Below, piece after piece: positions 13,877 through 22,919 of a stretch of 55,547 bases of DNA. Numbering within the stretch: the first letter of the stretch is position 1; each line of letters opens with the position of its first letter. The notes under the pieces are model-generated. The model saw nothing but the letters and a program-made list of their open reading frames with translations. It was not told the origin of the DNA and searched no databases. This DNA comes from Candidatus Symbiothrix dinenymphae. GTDB lineage: Bacteria > Bacteroidota > Bacteroidia > Bacteroidales > Azobacteroidaceae. The DNA is taken from the NCBI GenBank assembly GCA_001417715.1, contig BBRT01000085.1, forward strand, positions 1 to 55,547, written 5' to 3'. Position numbers and translations under genes: made by a program.

Positions 13877-16735
13877 ATGAAAAAGAAAAATTTATTCAAG
13901 TGCCTTGTAGCGATGGGAGTATTGCTCGGTACAACAGCGGCGGCTTACGCACAAACAGTCCCCGTATTTTCGGAGGACTTTGAAGGTAGCACAACGGGTT
14001 GGACGTTTGTGAACGGTAGCGGTACCAACGCCAACCAATGGCATGTAGGCAGTGCCACAAATGCTGTTAAGAGCGGCAGCCAAGCCGCCTACATTTCCTA
14101 CGATGGCGGCACAACCTATAGTTACGACGTAAATTCCGCCAGCAGAACACATCTCTACCGTGACATTACGTTTCCTACGGCATCGCCCGTAACCCGACCA
14201 TTCATGCTTACCTTTGATTGGAAATGTATGGGCGAAACAAACAGTGGGGGAACTACGTACTACGATTATTTGTCGATATTTTTATCGCCAAATTCATTTA
14301 CCCCCACAGCGGGTGGAATTTTTACAGGTTCATCTGAACTGAATCGTTGGGGAAAATCAAGTGCGTGGCAACAAGAAACTGTTACCTTGCCGGGAATCGA
14401 CTATTCGGGTGTCACAAAACGCTTGGTCTTGAGTTGGGTCAATGATGGCAGTGGTGGTGCCAACCCTCCTATTGCTATTGATAATATCGTTATTGCACCT
14501 GCAGTAGGTGTAACTTTTAATTCGCAGGGTGGTAGTGCAGTTTCTCTGAGATATGTAGCCTCTGGCGCTAAAGTGACCGCCCCCTCCGCACCTACTCGTA
14601 GTGGGTATATCTTTGACGCTTGGTACATAGATGCAGGATACACCACTGCGTGGAATTTTTCTACCAGTTTAGTTACAAGCGACACTACACTCTATGCTAA
14701 ATGGGATGTGAGAGTGGATGCCGAAAAGCCTGCCATAGGCACGCAACCCACAGGCGGCGCGGTAACACAGGGCACTACTAATACGACGCTCACGGTAGGG
14801 GCATCTGTAAGTGACGGTGGTACGCTCACTTACCAATGGTATAAGCCTACTACGGCTGTTAAGACGGGTGGCTCAACTCTATCAAGCGCAGCAAATGCTG
14901 CTTACACTACACCTGCCAACCTTGCCTTAGGCTCACACTATTACTATGTGGTGATAACCAACACCAACAATGGTGTAAACGGCACCAGGACAGCAAAAGA
15001 CACGAGCGATGTAGTTACTGTAACAGTGGTTCAACCCATAGATGCCGAAAAGCCTAATATCACAACACAGCCGCAAAATACAGCCACGTATGATGAGGGT
15101 GATGTGGCTACAGCATTAACCGTTTCGGCAGCAACCCCTACCGATGGCGGCACGCTGTCGTACCAATGGTATAGCAACGGCACAAACAGCACCACAGGCG
15201 GCACGGTGCTCACCGGCTCAACGGCTGCAAGCTACACGCCTTCAACAGCGACGGTAGGCACAGCGTACTACTATGTTGTTGTTACCAATACCAACACCGG
15301 CGCAACCGGCGCACAGACGGCAAAGGACACGAGCGATGTAGCGGTAGTCATCGTCAATGCGCTGGTGGATGCCGAAAAGCCTGCCATCACAACACAGCCG
15401 CAAGATACAGCCACGTATGATGAGGGTGAGGCGGCTGCAGCATTAACCGTTTTGGCAGCACCCCTTGCCGATGGCGGTACGCTGTCGTACCAATGGTATA
15501 GCAACGGCACAAACAGCACCACGGGCGGCACGGTGCTCACCGGCTCAACGGCTGCAAGCTACACGCCTTCAACAGCGACGGTAGGCACAGCGTACTACTA
15601 TGTTGTTGTTACCAATACCAACACCGGCGCAACCGGCGCACAGACAACAAAGGACACGAGCAATGTAGCGGTAGTAACGGTAACGGCAGTGCCGCCCGCA
15701 GGCACAGCGCCCACTATCACCACCACCTCGCTAACCGCAGGCACAGTTGGCACGGCATACAGCCAAACGCTTACCGCAACAGGTAGCACACCTATTACGT
15801 GGTCGGTAACCGTAGGCACGTTGCCCGCAGGCTTGAATTTGAATGCGAGCACAGGCGAAATCAGTGGCACACCCACCACAGCAGGAGCAGCGGTAACCTT
15901 TACGGTACAAGCCGCAAATGGCACTTCACCTGACGATACAAAAGTGTTGAGCATTACCATTAACGCTGCTGCACCCGCAGGCACAGCACCCACTATTACT
16001 ACCACCTCATTGCCCGCAGGCACCGTAGGCACGGCATACAGCCAAACGCTTACCGCAACGGGCAGCACGCCTATTACGTGGTCGGTAACCGTAGGCACGT
16101 TGCCCGCAGGCTTGAATTTGAATGCGAGCACAGGCGAAATCAGTGGCACTCCCACCACAGCAGGAGCAGCGGTAACCTTTACGGTACAAGCCGCAAATGG
16201 CACTTCACCTGACGATACAAAAGCGTTGAGCATTACAATTAACGCTGCAAGTGTTGCAGTTACAGGCGTTACGCTCAACAAAACCTCTACATCGCTTGTG
16301 ATAGGCGGCACAGAGACCCTCACGCCTATCGTTGCGCCAAGCAATGCCACCAACCAGAATGTATCGTGGAGCAGTAGCAACACGGGCGTTGCAACGGTAA
16401 GTGCAGCGGGCTTGGTAGAGGCAAAAGCCGCAGGCACGGCCATCATCACCGTAACCACCACCGATGGCAGCAAGACGGCAACTTGCACGGTAACAGTAAC
16501 AGCAGCAGGCACAACCATCGAAACAATTGCCGGAGATAAATTGCAAGTGCACCCCAACCCCACCAACGGCGTAGTGTATGTGAACAACGCCAACGGCGCA
16601 GAAATCAAAGTGCACAACCTGAACGGCGAATTGCTGCAAACGACCCGCGAAAGCCGCGTAGATTTGTCAGGCTATCCGAATGGTGTTTATCTGCTGCGGA
16701 TAGGTGGGCAGACTTTGAAAGTGGTGAAAAAATAA
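13877..16735 (+). CDS. Secreted multidomain adhesin with T9SS tag
   Basis: A 952-residue protein. Residues 1-25 are a signal peptide ending AYAQ. An N-terminal jelly-roll-like domain runs to about 210. Then comes an InlB/Listeria-Bacteroides repeat (about 211-278), three Ig-like repeats each opening DAEKP (about 280-600), two putative-Ig (He_PIG) repeats built on GTVGTAYSQTLTATG and GTPTTAG (about 605-790), one bacterial Big_2 domain (VTGVTLNKTSTSL onward) and a C-terminal type IX secretion tag with HPNPTNG, PNGVYLLRI and final KVVKK. It should be exported, cleaved and anchored on the surface, probably for adhesion. The DNA of the Ig and He_PIG repeats is almost identical, so unit number may vary. 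Confidence 0.93.
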   Translation: MKKKNLFKCLVAMGVLLGTTAAAYAQTVPVFSEDFEGSTTGWTFVNGSGTNANQWHVGSATNAVKSGSQAAYISYDGGTTYSYDVNSASRTHLYRDITFPTASPVTRPFMLTFDWKCMGETNSGGTTYYDYLSIFLSPNSFTPTAGGIFTGSSELNRWGKSSAWQQETVTLPGIDYSGVTKRLVLSWVNDGSGGANPPIAIDNIVIAPAVGVTFNSQGGSAVSLRYVASGAKVTAPSAPTRSGYIFDAWYIDAGYTTAWNFSTSLVTSDTTLYAKWDVRVDAEKPAIGTQPTGGAVTQGTTNTTLTVGASVSDGGTLTYQWYKPTTAVKTGGSTLSSAANAAYTTPANLALGSHYYYVVITNTNNGVNGTRTAKDTSDVVTVTVVQPIDAEKPNITTQPQNTATYDEGDVATALTVSAATPTDGGTLSYQWYSNGTNSTTGGTVLTGSTAASYTPSTATVGTAYYYVVVTNTNTGATGAQTAKDTSDVAVVIVNALVDAEKPAITTQPQDTATYDEGEAAAALTVLAAPLADGGTLSYQWYSNGTNSTTGGTVLTGSTAASYTPSTATVGTAYYYVVVTNTNTGATGAQTTKDTSNVAVVTVTAVPPAGTAPTITTTSLTAGTVGTAYSQTLTATGSTPITWSVTVGTLPAGLNLNASTGEISGTPTTAGAAVTFTVQAANGTSPDDTKVLSITINAAAPAGTAPTITTTSLPAGTVGTAYSQTLTATGSTPITWSVTVGTLPAGLNLNASTGEISGTPTTAGAAVTFTVQAANGTSPDDTKALSITINAASVAVTGVTLNKTSTSLVIGGTETLTPIVAPSNATNQNVSWSSSNTGVATVSAAGLVEAKAAGTAIITVTTTDGSKTATCTVTVTAAGTTIETIAGDKLQVHPNPTNGVVYVNNANGAEIKVHNLNGELLQTTRESRVDLSGYPNGVYLLRIGGQTLKVVKK
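15041..16258 (+). repeat. Near-identical in-gene repeats of the adhesin
   Basis: Two Ig units start at GATGCCGAAAAGCCT, 15041 and 15368 (period 327 bp; a more diverged one starts at 14717). Two He_PIG units start at GGCACAGC, 15701 and 15980 (period 279 bp). Long identical blocks such as the one from TATAGCAACGGCACAAACAG onward show recent duplication or gene conversion. Confidence 0.9.
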
Positions 16736-16755
16736 TCTGAACTGTGATTTCAAGA

Positions 16756-16868
16756 TGATTTTATTGATTTCTATGATTCAAAACAATCATAAAAAATCAA
16801 TGAAATCATACAAAAATCAAAGTTCAGACAAAAGGATTGGCAGGATTGATGATAATCCTGTCAATCCT
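16756..16868. repeat. Two imperfect inverted repeats downstream of the adhesin
   Basis: The first (16756-16808) pairs TGATTTTATTGATTT with AAATCAATGAAATCA around AAAAC. The second (16833-16868) pairs AGGATTGGCAGGATT with AATCCTGTCAATCCT. The following AATCCTGATTCAG recurs at 48118-48156 and 49780-49868. The 220-bp gap otherwise holds only the promoter TACCTTTG near 16920 for the PIN module. Confidence 0.7.
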
Positions 16869-16954
16869 TTCATCTTGAAAATCCTGATTCAGACAAAATT
16901 GCCAATACAAAAAAGTTTCGTACCTTTGCAGAAAATTATTAAATAAAAAGCGAA

Positions 16955-17179
16955 ATGTATCATCAAGTATTGGTTCCGAGCGAACAAAACGCACATATTC
17001 CCATTCCACGCGAATGGTATGGAAAGCAAGTAGAAGTGATTGCTTTCCCAATTACGCAAAAGGTAACAGAAAATTCTGCCAAAGCAAAGCGAAAAAAGTT
17101 GGATATGATACTTGACCCACATTTAGTCAGTTTGAAAAATTTTAAATTTAACAGAGCCGAAGCCAATGATTACCACTAA
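16955..17179 (+). CDS. Antitoxin of a PIN-domain TA module
   Basis: A 74-residue protein: MYHQVLVPSEQNAHIPIPRE, then WYGKQVEVIAFP and a C-terminal FKFNRAEANDYH. The N-terminal part resembles an AbrB/SpoVT-like swapped-hairpin strand pattern; the tail would bind the toxin. It is homologous to the frameshifted antitoxin at 956-1166. It overlaps the toxin start by 14 bp. Confidence 0.75.
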   Translation: MYHQVLVPSEQNAHIPIPREWYGKQVEVIAFPITQKVTENSAKAKRKKLDMILDPHLVSLKNFKFNRAEANDYH

Positions 17180-17573
17180 ATGCGCATTAGACACCAATAT
17201 ACTTATTTACAGCCACGATAAGGAAGATTTTTACAAACAAAACATTGCACGAAACCTGATAATTCAGTCGCCAATTATATCTACCCAAGTTGTTTCGGAA
17301 TACATCAATGTACTTATGCGGATTATGCCACTCCCAAAACTGAATTTGCTGACCTTATGCGCTCAAAGTCTTGCGTTTTGCGAAATTTATCCGGTTGTCA
17401 TTTCCACAATAGAAATGGCACAACAGATTGTTCAACGCTACGATTTGCAAATTTTCGACAGTATTATTGTGGCTTCCGCGATTGAATCGGGGTGCAATAT
17501 TCTTTACTCCGAAGATATGCAACATAATTTGGTAATAAACGGATGCGTATCTATCGTCAACCCTTTTCTGTAA
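17166..17573 (+). CDS. PIN-domain ribonuclease toxin (VapC-like)
   Basis: A 135-residue protein with a complete PIN domain: LDTNILIYSHD (residues 8-18, first Asp), SEYINVL (Glu, about 45), FDSIIVASAIESGC (Asp, about 98) and YSEDMQ (Asp, about 117). All four acidic residues of the VapC metal site are present, so this is the only intact PIN toxin in the window. It presumably cleaves RNA when free of the antitoxin encoded just upstream. Confidence 0.9.
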   Translation: MITTKCALDTNILIYSHDKEDFYKQNIARNLIIQSPIISTQVVSEYINVLMRIMPLPKLNLLTLCAQSLAFCEIYPVVISTIEMAQQIVQRYDLQIFDSIIVASAIESGCNILYSEDMQHNLVINGCVSIVNPFL

Positions 17574-17880
17574 AATCACAGTTCAGAAAAAAAAATGTTG
17601 TCCGAAGATTTGAAAGACGGACAAATAATCGAAAACAGCCTTACGATAGTCAATATCTTTGCATAACGCCCCAACCCCACCAAAGAAGCATAACCTGTGA
17701 GTTGATTTGATGGTCTGTCATTGTGAAAAATCATAGCCCATCACCGAAATCACCCAAAAATCAAAGTTCAGACAAAATCCCCCCGGTTATTCACCATTTT
17801 GTTTCTGCTTTTTACCCAAACTTTCCTCGTGTTTTTAAATTGTTTTTTGTTACTTTGCACCCAAAATAAAATTCATTCTT
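17574..17880 (+). promoter_or_regulatory. Intergenic region with putative LytTR site and promoter
   Basis: The motif from ACCATTTTGTTTCTGC (17793) to TTTACCCAAACTTTC (17826) contains two ACC-starting repeats 21 bp apart and lies 57-58 bp upstream of the -7 box TACTTTG (17851-17857). The same motif at the same distance stands before the TonB receptor gene and the DUF4249 gene. The part 17574-17790 shows no gene, only fragments of intergenic repeats (AATCAAAGTTCAGACAAAAT recurs from 16815). Confidence 0.65.
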
Positions 17881-20478
17881 ATGAAAACAAAAAAATTATC
17901 AATTGCGAAGGCTATCTTTGCGATGTGCGCAGGGAGCATTTTAGTGCTGTCATTAGGCTGTAGTGCCGATGAGCAGCCGGAGGAAAACATCACGCCGACA
18001 TACAGCATCGGCGGCACGGTTACGACATCCGATGGCGGAGGGGCTTCCGGAGCGTCTGTTCATCTGCAAAAAGTGGCTGATAGCAGCAATCTGGGACAAA
18101 CTGCCACCGATGCTGCGGGGGTATATACGTTTTCGGGCATTCCGGCGGGTGTCTACAAAATTGTTGTAACCTTTAATGGTTATGAAACGGCAACTATTGC
18201 CGACTTTCAGTTAACCGGCGATGTGAGCGGCAAAGATGCTGTACTGCAAAAGTTTACTGTAGCCACCTACTTGATTAGCGGCACGGTAACCATTTCTGAC
18301 GGCGGTGCGGCGGCAGGAACAACCCTGCAACTGCAAACAGCAGCCGACAATGTGCTTGTGGGGCAGTCAGTTACGACCGATGCCAACGGTGCCTATACGC
18401 TCTCCGATGTTCCCGCAGGCACCTACACCCTCATTGCTACGCTTGACGGCTACGATGCCGGAGTAGTTACCGACATTACGGTAAATAATGCAAATCTTAC
18501 TTCGCAAAATATTGTTTTACAAGCAAGTATAATAAGCGAAAATGCTATAAACATCGTTTATTCAAATAACGATGCTATTATCAGCAATCTTCCGGCGGAT
18601 GGCAGCGTTACCGCAACAAAAAGCGGTGCAGACGTTACAATTGCTTCCTCTGCAACGGGAGAGGTTGAGTTCTATGTTACCGGCTCAACATCCAACGGCT
18701 CGCTCAAAATTCAGAACAATGCAACCAATCCCAACACGCTCCGTCTGACGTTGAACAGTGCGGTAATCACCTCTACATCGAAACTTCCGCCCATTCAGAT
18801 TACGAAAAACGAAGGTGCGACCATTGTCGAATTGAAAGGGAACAGCATCCTGTCCGACAATGCAACCAACGAAGAGAACGCCACGCTCATCAGCAAAAGC
18901 GGCTCGCTCGAATTTGAGGGTTATGGCAAACTCCGCATCAGCGGCGCGGCGAAACACGCCATTGCAAGCAGCAAAAAGAACATTACGGTGCGTGGCGGCG
19001 ATATAACCGTTACTTCGGCGGCATCCGATGGCTTCCACGCCGAAGTTGGATTTTTGCAGTCGGGCGGCTCGCTCAACATTACCGCTTCGGGCGACGGCAT
19101 TGATGCAGGCACGGGTACGGCGGTAATCAACGGCGGCAATATCAACATTACATCCACCGCCGCGGACGTAAAAGGCATCAAAGGCGACGCCGGCGTGAGC
19201 GTAAACGCAGGCAACATCACGATGCACATTGCAGGCGCACAGTCGAAAGGCATCAGCAGCAAGGCAGATGTGGCAATAGCCGGCGGAAATATCACGCTCG
19301 AAACATCAGGCGCAGCCGTACTCGAACCAATCGGCAGCGGCTACGACCCCTCCTACTGCACCGCCATCAAAGCCGACGGCACCATCACCGTCAGCAGCGG
19401 CACCATCACCATTAACAGCCTCAAAGCAGCCAACGGCGGCAGAGGATTGTCCGCAGACGGCGATATTACAATCACCGGCGGCGAAATCAACATCGCGACA
19501 GCAGGCGACGGCGCAGTTTACACCAACGAAACAGGCGCAAAAGATTCCTATTCGGCGGCTTGCATCAAAAGCGATGCCAACATCTCGCTCTTGGGCGGCA
19601 CCATCACCTGCAACAGTTCGGGCACTGCCGGCAAAGGCATTTCGGCTGACGGCACAATGACTATCGGTAGGGCGGGCGCAAGCGACGATGCGCTCACTAT
19701 CACGGCAAGCACCACCGGCGCGAAGTTTCTCGTTACAGGCTCAACAGGCGGCGGAGGTCGCCCCGGCGGAGGCGGACAGGATAATTCCGATTATGCCAAC
19801 CCCAAAATTATCAAAAGCACGGGCAATATGATTGTCAACAGTGGCACGCTTCGCCTGAACGGTACAACAGACGGCGGCGAAGGATTGGAGAGCAAAGCCA
19901 CGCTGACCATCAATGGAGGCAACATCGAAATTCGCACCGTGGACGATTGCATCAATGCCGCCACGCACATCCAAATCACCGGCGGCAACCTCTACTGCAA
20001 GGCAACCGGCAACGATGCCATCGACAGCAACGGCACCATCACCATTACAGGCGGCTCAATCATTGCACAGGGCGCAGAAGAAGGTCTCGACTGCGACAAC
20101 AACACCTTCATCATCAACGGCGGCACGATTATCGGCGTTGGCTCGCAATCCATGGGCGGCGGTCCATCCTCCACCTCCACGCAAGGCTTCGTCAAGGTTA
20201 CAGCGACAGCATCCACGCAACTCGGCATTAAAAATGCAGCAGGCGAATGGATTTTGCTCTATCAAGTTCCGACAGCCTCAAGCGGTGGTATGGGTGGTCC
20301 GGGCGGTATGGGCGGCGGCAACTCGCTCATAATGCTCCTTTCATCGCCCCAGTTCGCGAAAGGCACGTCCTACTCATTTTATAGCGGCGGCACAATCACC
20401 GGCGGCACCACCGTGAACGGCTACAACGTTGGCGGCAGCTATTCCGGCGGCACAAGTCAATCATTTACAGTGAAATAG
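17881..20478 (+). CDS. Beta-helix lipoprotein (Cthe_2159-like carbohydrate-binding family)
   Basis: An 865-residue lipoprotein with lipobox LSLGC near residue 28. Two carboxypeptidase-regulatory-like beta-sandwich repeats (about 40-110 and 130-205; GTVT-SDGG, DVPAGTYTL) precede a long parallel beta-helix of the Cthe_2159 type (about 215-865; SGNIEGKI-like turns such as INGGNINITS). Gly-rich stretches (GGGGRPGGGGQD, GGMGGPGGMGGG) lie near residues 620 and 800. The founding Cthe_2159 protein binds polygalacturonate with calcium; the ligand here is unknown. It is followed after 7 bp by a histidine kinase gene and probably forms one operon with it. Confidence 0.85.
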   Translation: MKTKKLSIAKAIFAMCAGSILVLSLGCSADEQPEENITPTYSIGGTVTTSDGGGASGASVHLQKVADSSNLGQTATDAAGVYTFSGIPAGVYKIVVTFNGYETATIADFQLTGDVSGKDAVLQKFTVATYLISGTVTISDGGAAAGTTLQLQTAADNVLVGQSVTTDANGAYTLSDVPAGTYTLIATLDGYDAGVVTDITVNNANLTSQNIVLQASIISENAINIVYSNNDAIISNLPADGSVTATKSGADVTIASSATGEVEFYVTGSTSNGSLKIQNNATNPNTLRLTLNSAVITSTSKLPPIQITKNEGATIVELKGNSILSDNATNEENATLISKSGSLEFEGYGKLRISGAAKHAIASSKKNITVRGGDITVTSAASDGFHAEVGFLQSGGSLNITASGDGIDAGTGTAVINGGNINITSTAADVKGIKGDAGVSVNAGNITMHIAGAQSKGISSKADVAIAGGNITLETSGAAVLEPIGSGYDPSYCTAIKADGTITVSSGTITINSLKAANGGRGLSADGDITITGGEINIATAGDGAVYTNETGAKDSYSAACIKSDANISLLGGTITCNSSGTAGKGISADGTMTIGRAGASDDALTITASTTGAKFLVTGSTGGGGRPGGGGQDNSDYANPKIIKSTGNMIVNSGTLRLNGTTDGGEGLESKATLTINGGNIEIRTVDDCINAATHIQITGGNLYCKATGNDAIDSNGTITITGGSIIAQGAEEGLDCDNNTFIINGGTIIGVGSQSMGGGPSSTSTQGFVKVTATASTQLGIKNAAGEWILLYQVPTASSGGMGGPGGMGGGNSLIMLLSSPQFAKGTSYSFYSGGTITGGTTVNGYNVGGSYSGGTSQSFTVK

Positions 20479-20485
20479 AGGCATT

Positions 20486-21583
20486 ATGTTACAGATTTCA
20501 AAAGAGAAGGCAATTTTGATTTTCGCGCATTCAGTTGGGTGGATTATCTTTATTGCCTCTCCGATTATCAACGATACGAATATGTTGGCGCGGATTTCAC
20601 GGCATCCGGGGCTTTTCATTTTGGATAATCTGTTTTTGCTCACCTATTTTTATTTGAATCTGAATGTGCTTGTTCCTCACTTTTTGTCGAAGAAGAAAAT
20701 CTTCGCTTTCATCGGGCTTTCGCTCGGCGGTCTGCTACTTTACTTCGTGATTACGTGGGTTGTGCCCCAACATTTCTTTGCGGAACTATCGCGTCATCGA
20801 CCGGATATGCCGTTTCACCGACCGGAGATGTCGCCTCACCACCGACCGGAGATGCCGTTTCCGAAGGTTGATGTGATGCAGCAGTTGAAGTTATACACCC
20901 GCCTGACGCATTTTCTGATTGTATTCACTATCAGCAGCGGTCTGAAGGTGCTCACGCAGTGGTACGACGAAAAGCGGCGGCTCACGGAATTGGAAAATTC
21001 CAAGGTGGAAGCCGAACTGTCGTTTCTCAAATCGCAAATTCACCCGCATTTTTTGTTCAACAGCCTCAACAGTATCTACTATCTGGCTCTCAGCAAGGAC
21101 GATAAAGCTCCCCAAGCCATCCTGTCGCTGTCCGATTTTCTGCGATTCGTAACCATCGAGAGTGATAAAAATCTTATCCCGCTGGAAAAGGAAATCAAAA
21201 TGCTCAACGAATATCTGAATCTTCAAAGTCTGCGTGCTTCCGAAAAGTTTGATTTACAGGTGAATATGAAGGGCGATTTCAGTTTTTGGAAGATTATGCC
21301 GCTGGTGTTTATCCCCTTTGTTGAAAATGCGTTCAAATACGGGATAAGTGCCCACGTCGATTGCTTCATCCATCTGAACATCGAAATGGCGGATGGCACA
21401 TTGGAATTTACCATCGAAAACGCCATCTTTCAGGGACAAAAAGACATTATGAGTTCGTCGGGCATCGGCTTGGAGAACATCAAAAAACGGCTGGAACTTG
21501 CCTATCCCGACCGCCATACGCTGGCGATTGAAAGCAACCGACAGACCTATAGTGTTCATCTTAAAATAAATTTAGCCTCATGA
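20486..21583 (+). CDS. LytS-type sensor histidine kinase with His/Pro-rich loop
   Basis: A 365-residue protein. Four hydrophobic segments in the N-terminal half are interrupted, after the third, by the loop at 103-123 with HRPDMPF, HRPEMSP and HRPEMPF units. The kinase part has QIHPHFLFNSLN (184-195) with the phosphorylated His, and an ATPase domain with VPFVENAFKYG-like N box (FIPFVENAFKYG) and SSGIGLENIKKRL. It should phosphorylate the LytTR regulator whose start overlaps its stop by 4 bp. The His/Met-rich loop could sense a metal; that is inference. Confidence 0.93.
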   Translation: MLQISKEKAILIFAHSVGWIIFIASPIINDTNMLARISRHPGLFILDNLFLLTYFYLNLNVLVPHFLSKKKIFAFIGLSLGGLLLYFVITWVVPQHFFAELSRHRPDMPFHRPEMSPHHRPEMPFPKVDVMQQLKLYTRLTHFLIVFTISSGLKVLTQWYDEKRRLTELENSKVEAELSFLKSQIHPHFLFNSLNSIYYLALSKDDKAPQAILSLSDFLRFVTIESDKNLIPLEKEIKMLNEYLNLQSLRASEKFDLQVNMKGDFSFWKIMPLVFIPFVENAFKYGISAHVDCFIHLNIEMADGTLEFTIENAIFQGQKDIMSSSGIGLENIKKRLELAYPDRHTLAIESNRQTYSVHLKINLAS

Positions 21584-22290
21584 TACGTTGCATTGCCATT
21601 GATGACGAGCCGCTGGCGTTGAAACTGCTGACCCAATATTGCAGTCAAGTGCCGTCGCTCAACCTGCTCGGAGCCTATAGCGACTCGGTGGAGGGCTTGT
21701 GCTACATCAAAAATATGGAGCCTGATTTGATTTTTCTGGACATTCAGATGCCGGATTTGTCCGGCATACAAATAGCCAAGTCGCTGAACAAAAAGCCATT
21801 AGTCATCTTCACCACGGCTTATGAGCAATACGCCATCGCCGGTTTTGAGTTGGACGTGGTGGATTATCTCCTGAAACCGTTTGATTTTGAGCGTTTTCTG
21901 AAAGCCTACACCAAAGCGGAAGAGCGGCTCCGCTCCGCCTCAATACAGGCGATACCGCAACAAACCGCACCCGATGAAATCCTGTCATTCAAATGCCGCT
22001 ACCAAACCGTGCAACTGCCCCTCAACACCATCCTCTACATCGAGGCGTGCGACAACTACATCAAAATCATAACCCCGGAAGCAACCTACATGCCCGCAAT
22101 GAGCATGAAAAGCATCCAAAAACTACTCCCCGAACCCCGCTTCATCCGCGTCCACAACTCCTACATCATCCCAATCCAAAGAATAAAGTCGTTCAATCGC
22201 GAAAAAGTGACCACAGATAAAATCCAAATCCCTATCGGCAGGGCTTACAGCCGTGATTTCTTTCAGAAAATGAATGCGTTTTCTACATAG
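21580..22290 (+). CDS. LytTR-family response regulator
   Basis: A 236-residue protein: receiver domain 1-120 with the acidic pair IDDEP near 7-11, phospho-acceptor D54 in FLDIQMPD and the switch Lys in LLKPFDF; a linker; then a LytTR DNA-binding domain (about 137-236; YIEACDNYIKI, RFIRVHNSYIIPIQRIKSFNR). It overlaps the kinase gene by 4 bp. LytTR regulators bind direct repeats about 21 bp apart, and motifs of that spacing occur at 17793, 32022 and 36999, which makes these three genes candidate targets. Confidence 0.95.
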   Translation: MIRCIAIDDEPLALKLLTQYCSQVPSLNLLGAYSDSVEGLCYIKNMEPDLIFLDIQMPDLSGIQIAKSLNKKPLVIFTTAYEQYAIAGFELDVVDYLLKPFDFERFLKAYTKAEERLRSASIQAIPQQTAPDEILSFKCRYQTVQLPLNTILYIEACDNYIKIITPEATYMPAMSMKSIQKLLPEPRFIRVHNSYIIPIQRIKSFNREKVTTDKIQIPIGRAYSRDFFQKMNAFST

Positions 22291-22351
22291 CGAATACCGC
22301 TAATAATCCCTTCCGGAAAAGTTCCATTCAGTCCTTTGGAATTCCCTATCG

Positions 22352-22600
22352 CATAAATTTCTCCTTTCAGGAACACCGCGACAAGTCGCACAAGTTTACC
22401 AACAACTCCCGCAGGAAATTGCTGCCGCTACCCGCCCCAGCCCAAAGCAACTATTTTTAGATGCCCTGCCGATGGGATTTTCACGAAAAGACTATTTGGA
22501 AATCGCCCAACAACTAACAATCGCGGACAAAACAACACAAAAGTATATTTGTAAATTCGCTCAAAGTGGGTTGATTGTTCACTTTGCGCATGATGAATAA
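22352..22600 (+). pseudogene. C-terminal remnant of a DUF3987-like mobile-element protein
   Basis: The frame reads KFLLSGTPRQVAQVYQQLPQ and on to FSRKDYLEIAQQLTIADKTT and YICKFAQSGLIVHFAHDE, then stops. The winged-helix ending resembles the C-terminus of DUF3987 proteins found on Bacteroidota mobilisable elements. No start or upstream domains remain. It marks the left edge of the defence island. Confidence 0.5.
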
Positions 22601-22919
22601 AAAAAAGAATAATCTATGATAGAAAAACATATAGCAATTAGAAAAAAAAAGCGTACCTTTGCAGCGAAATGTTATGATTATGCTGAAGTACAAAAAAATG
22701 TCTTTTTCTACAATTCAATCACACTACTTTGGGAATGATTGTTTGGAGCAATTCAGAATCAAGTCCGTGTACTGCTTGATGTGCGCTTTTGCAAGCGAAT
22801 ACCAGCGGTTGACTGCGATATGCGGACGTTCAATAGTTGTGATGTGGAGTAGAACGTGGTCGGGATGGTTTGACAGAGTGTTAGTTGCTTAAAAGATTAT
22901 TACTGATAATAAGATAGTT
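22601..22919 (+). promoter_or_regulatory. Promoter and about 250-nt leader of the phosphoesterase/GHKL module
   Basis: A -7 box TACCTTTG lies at 22654-22661, leaving about 250 nt of transcribed leader before the ATG at 22920. The leader holds a small hairpin CGCTT-TTGC-AAGCG (about 22788-22801) and a 70-codon open frame from about 22674 that I do not consider a protein with confidence. It is less AT-rich than the genes it precedes. It could be a regulatory or guide-like RNA, or an uncharacterised small gene. Confidence 0.4.

Noticed and set aside
15598-16617. A long open frame on the minus strand of the adhesin gene.
   Set aside because: Shadow of the GC-biased repeats; the plus-strand gene has signal peptide, known domains and secretion tag.
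22659-22892. A 70-78 codon frame before the phosphoesterase gene.
   Set aside because: It begins inside the promoter, has odd composition (many Cys, Trp, Met) and no recognisable domain; reported only as leader.
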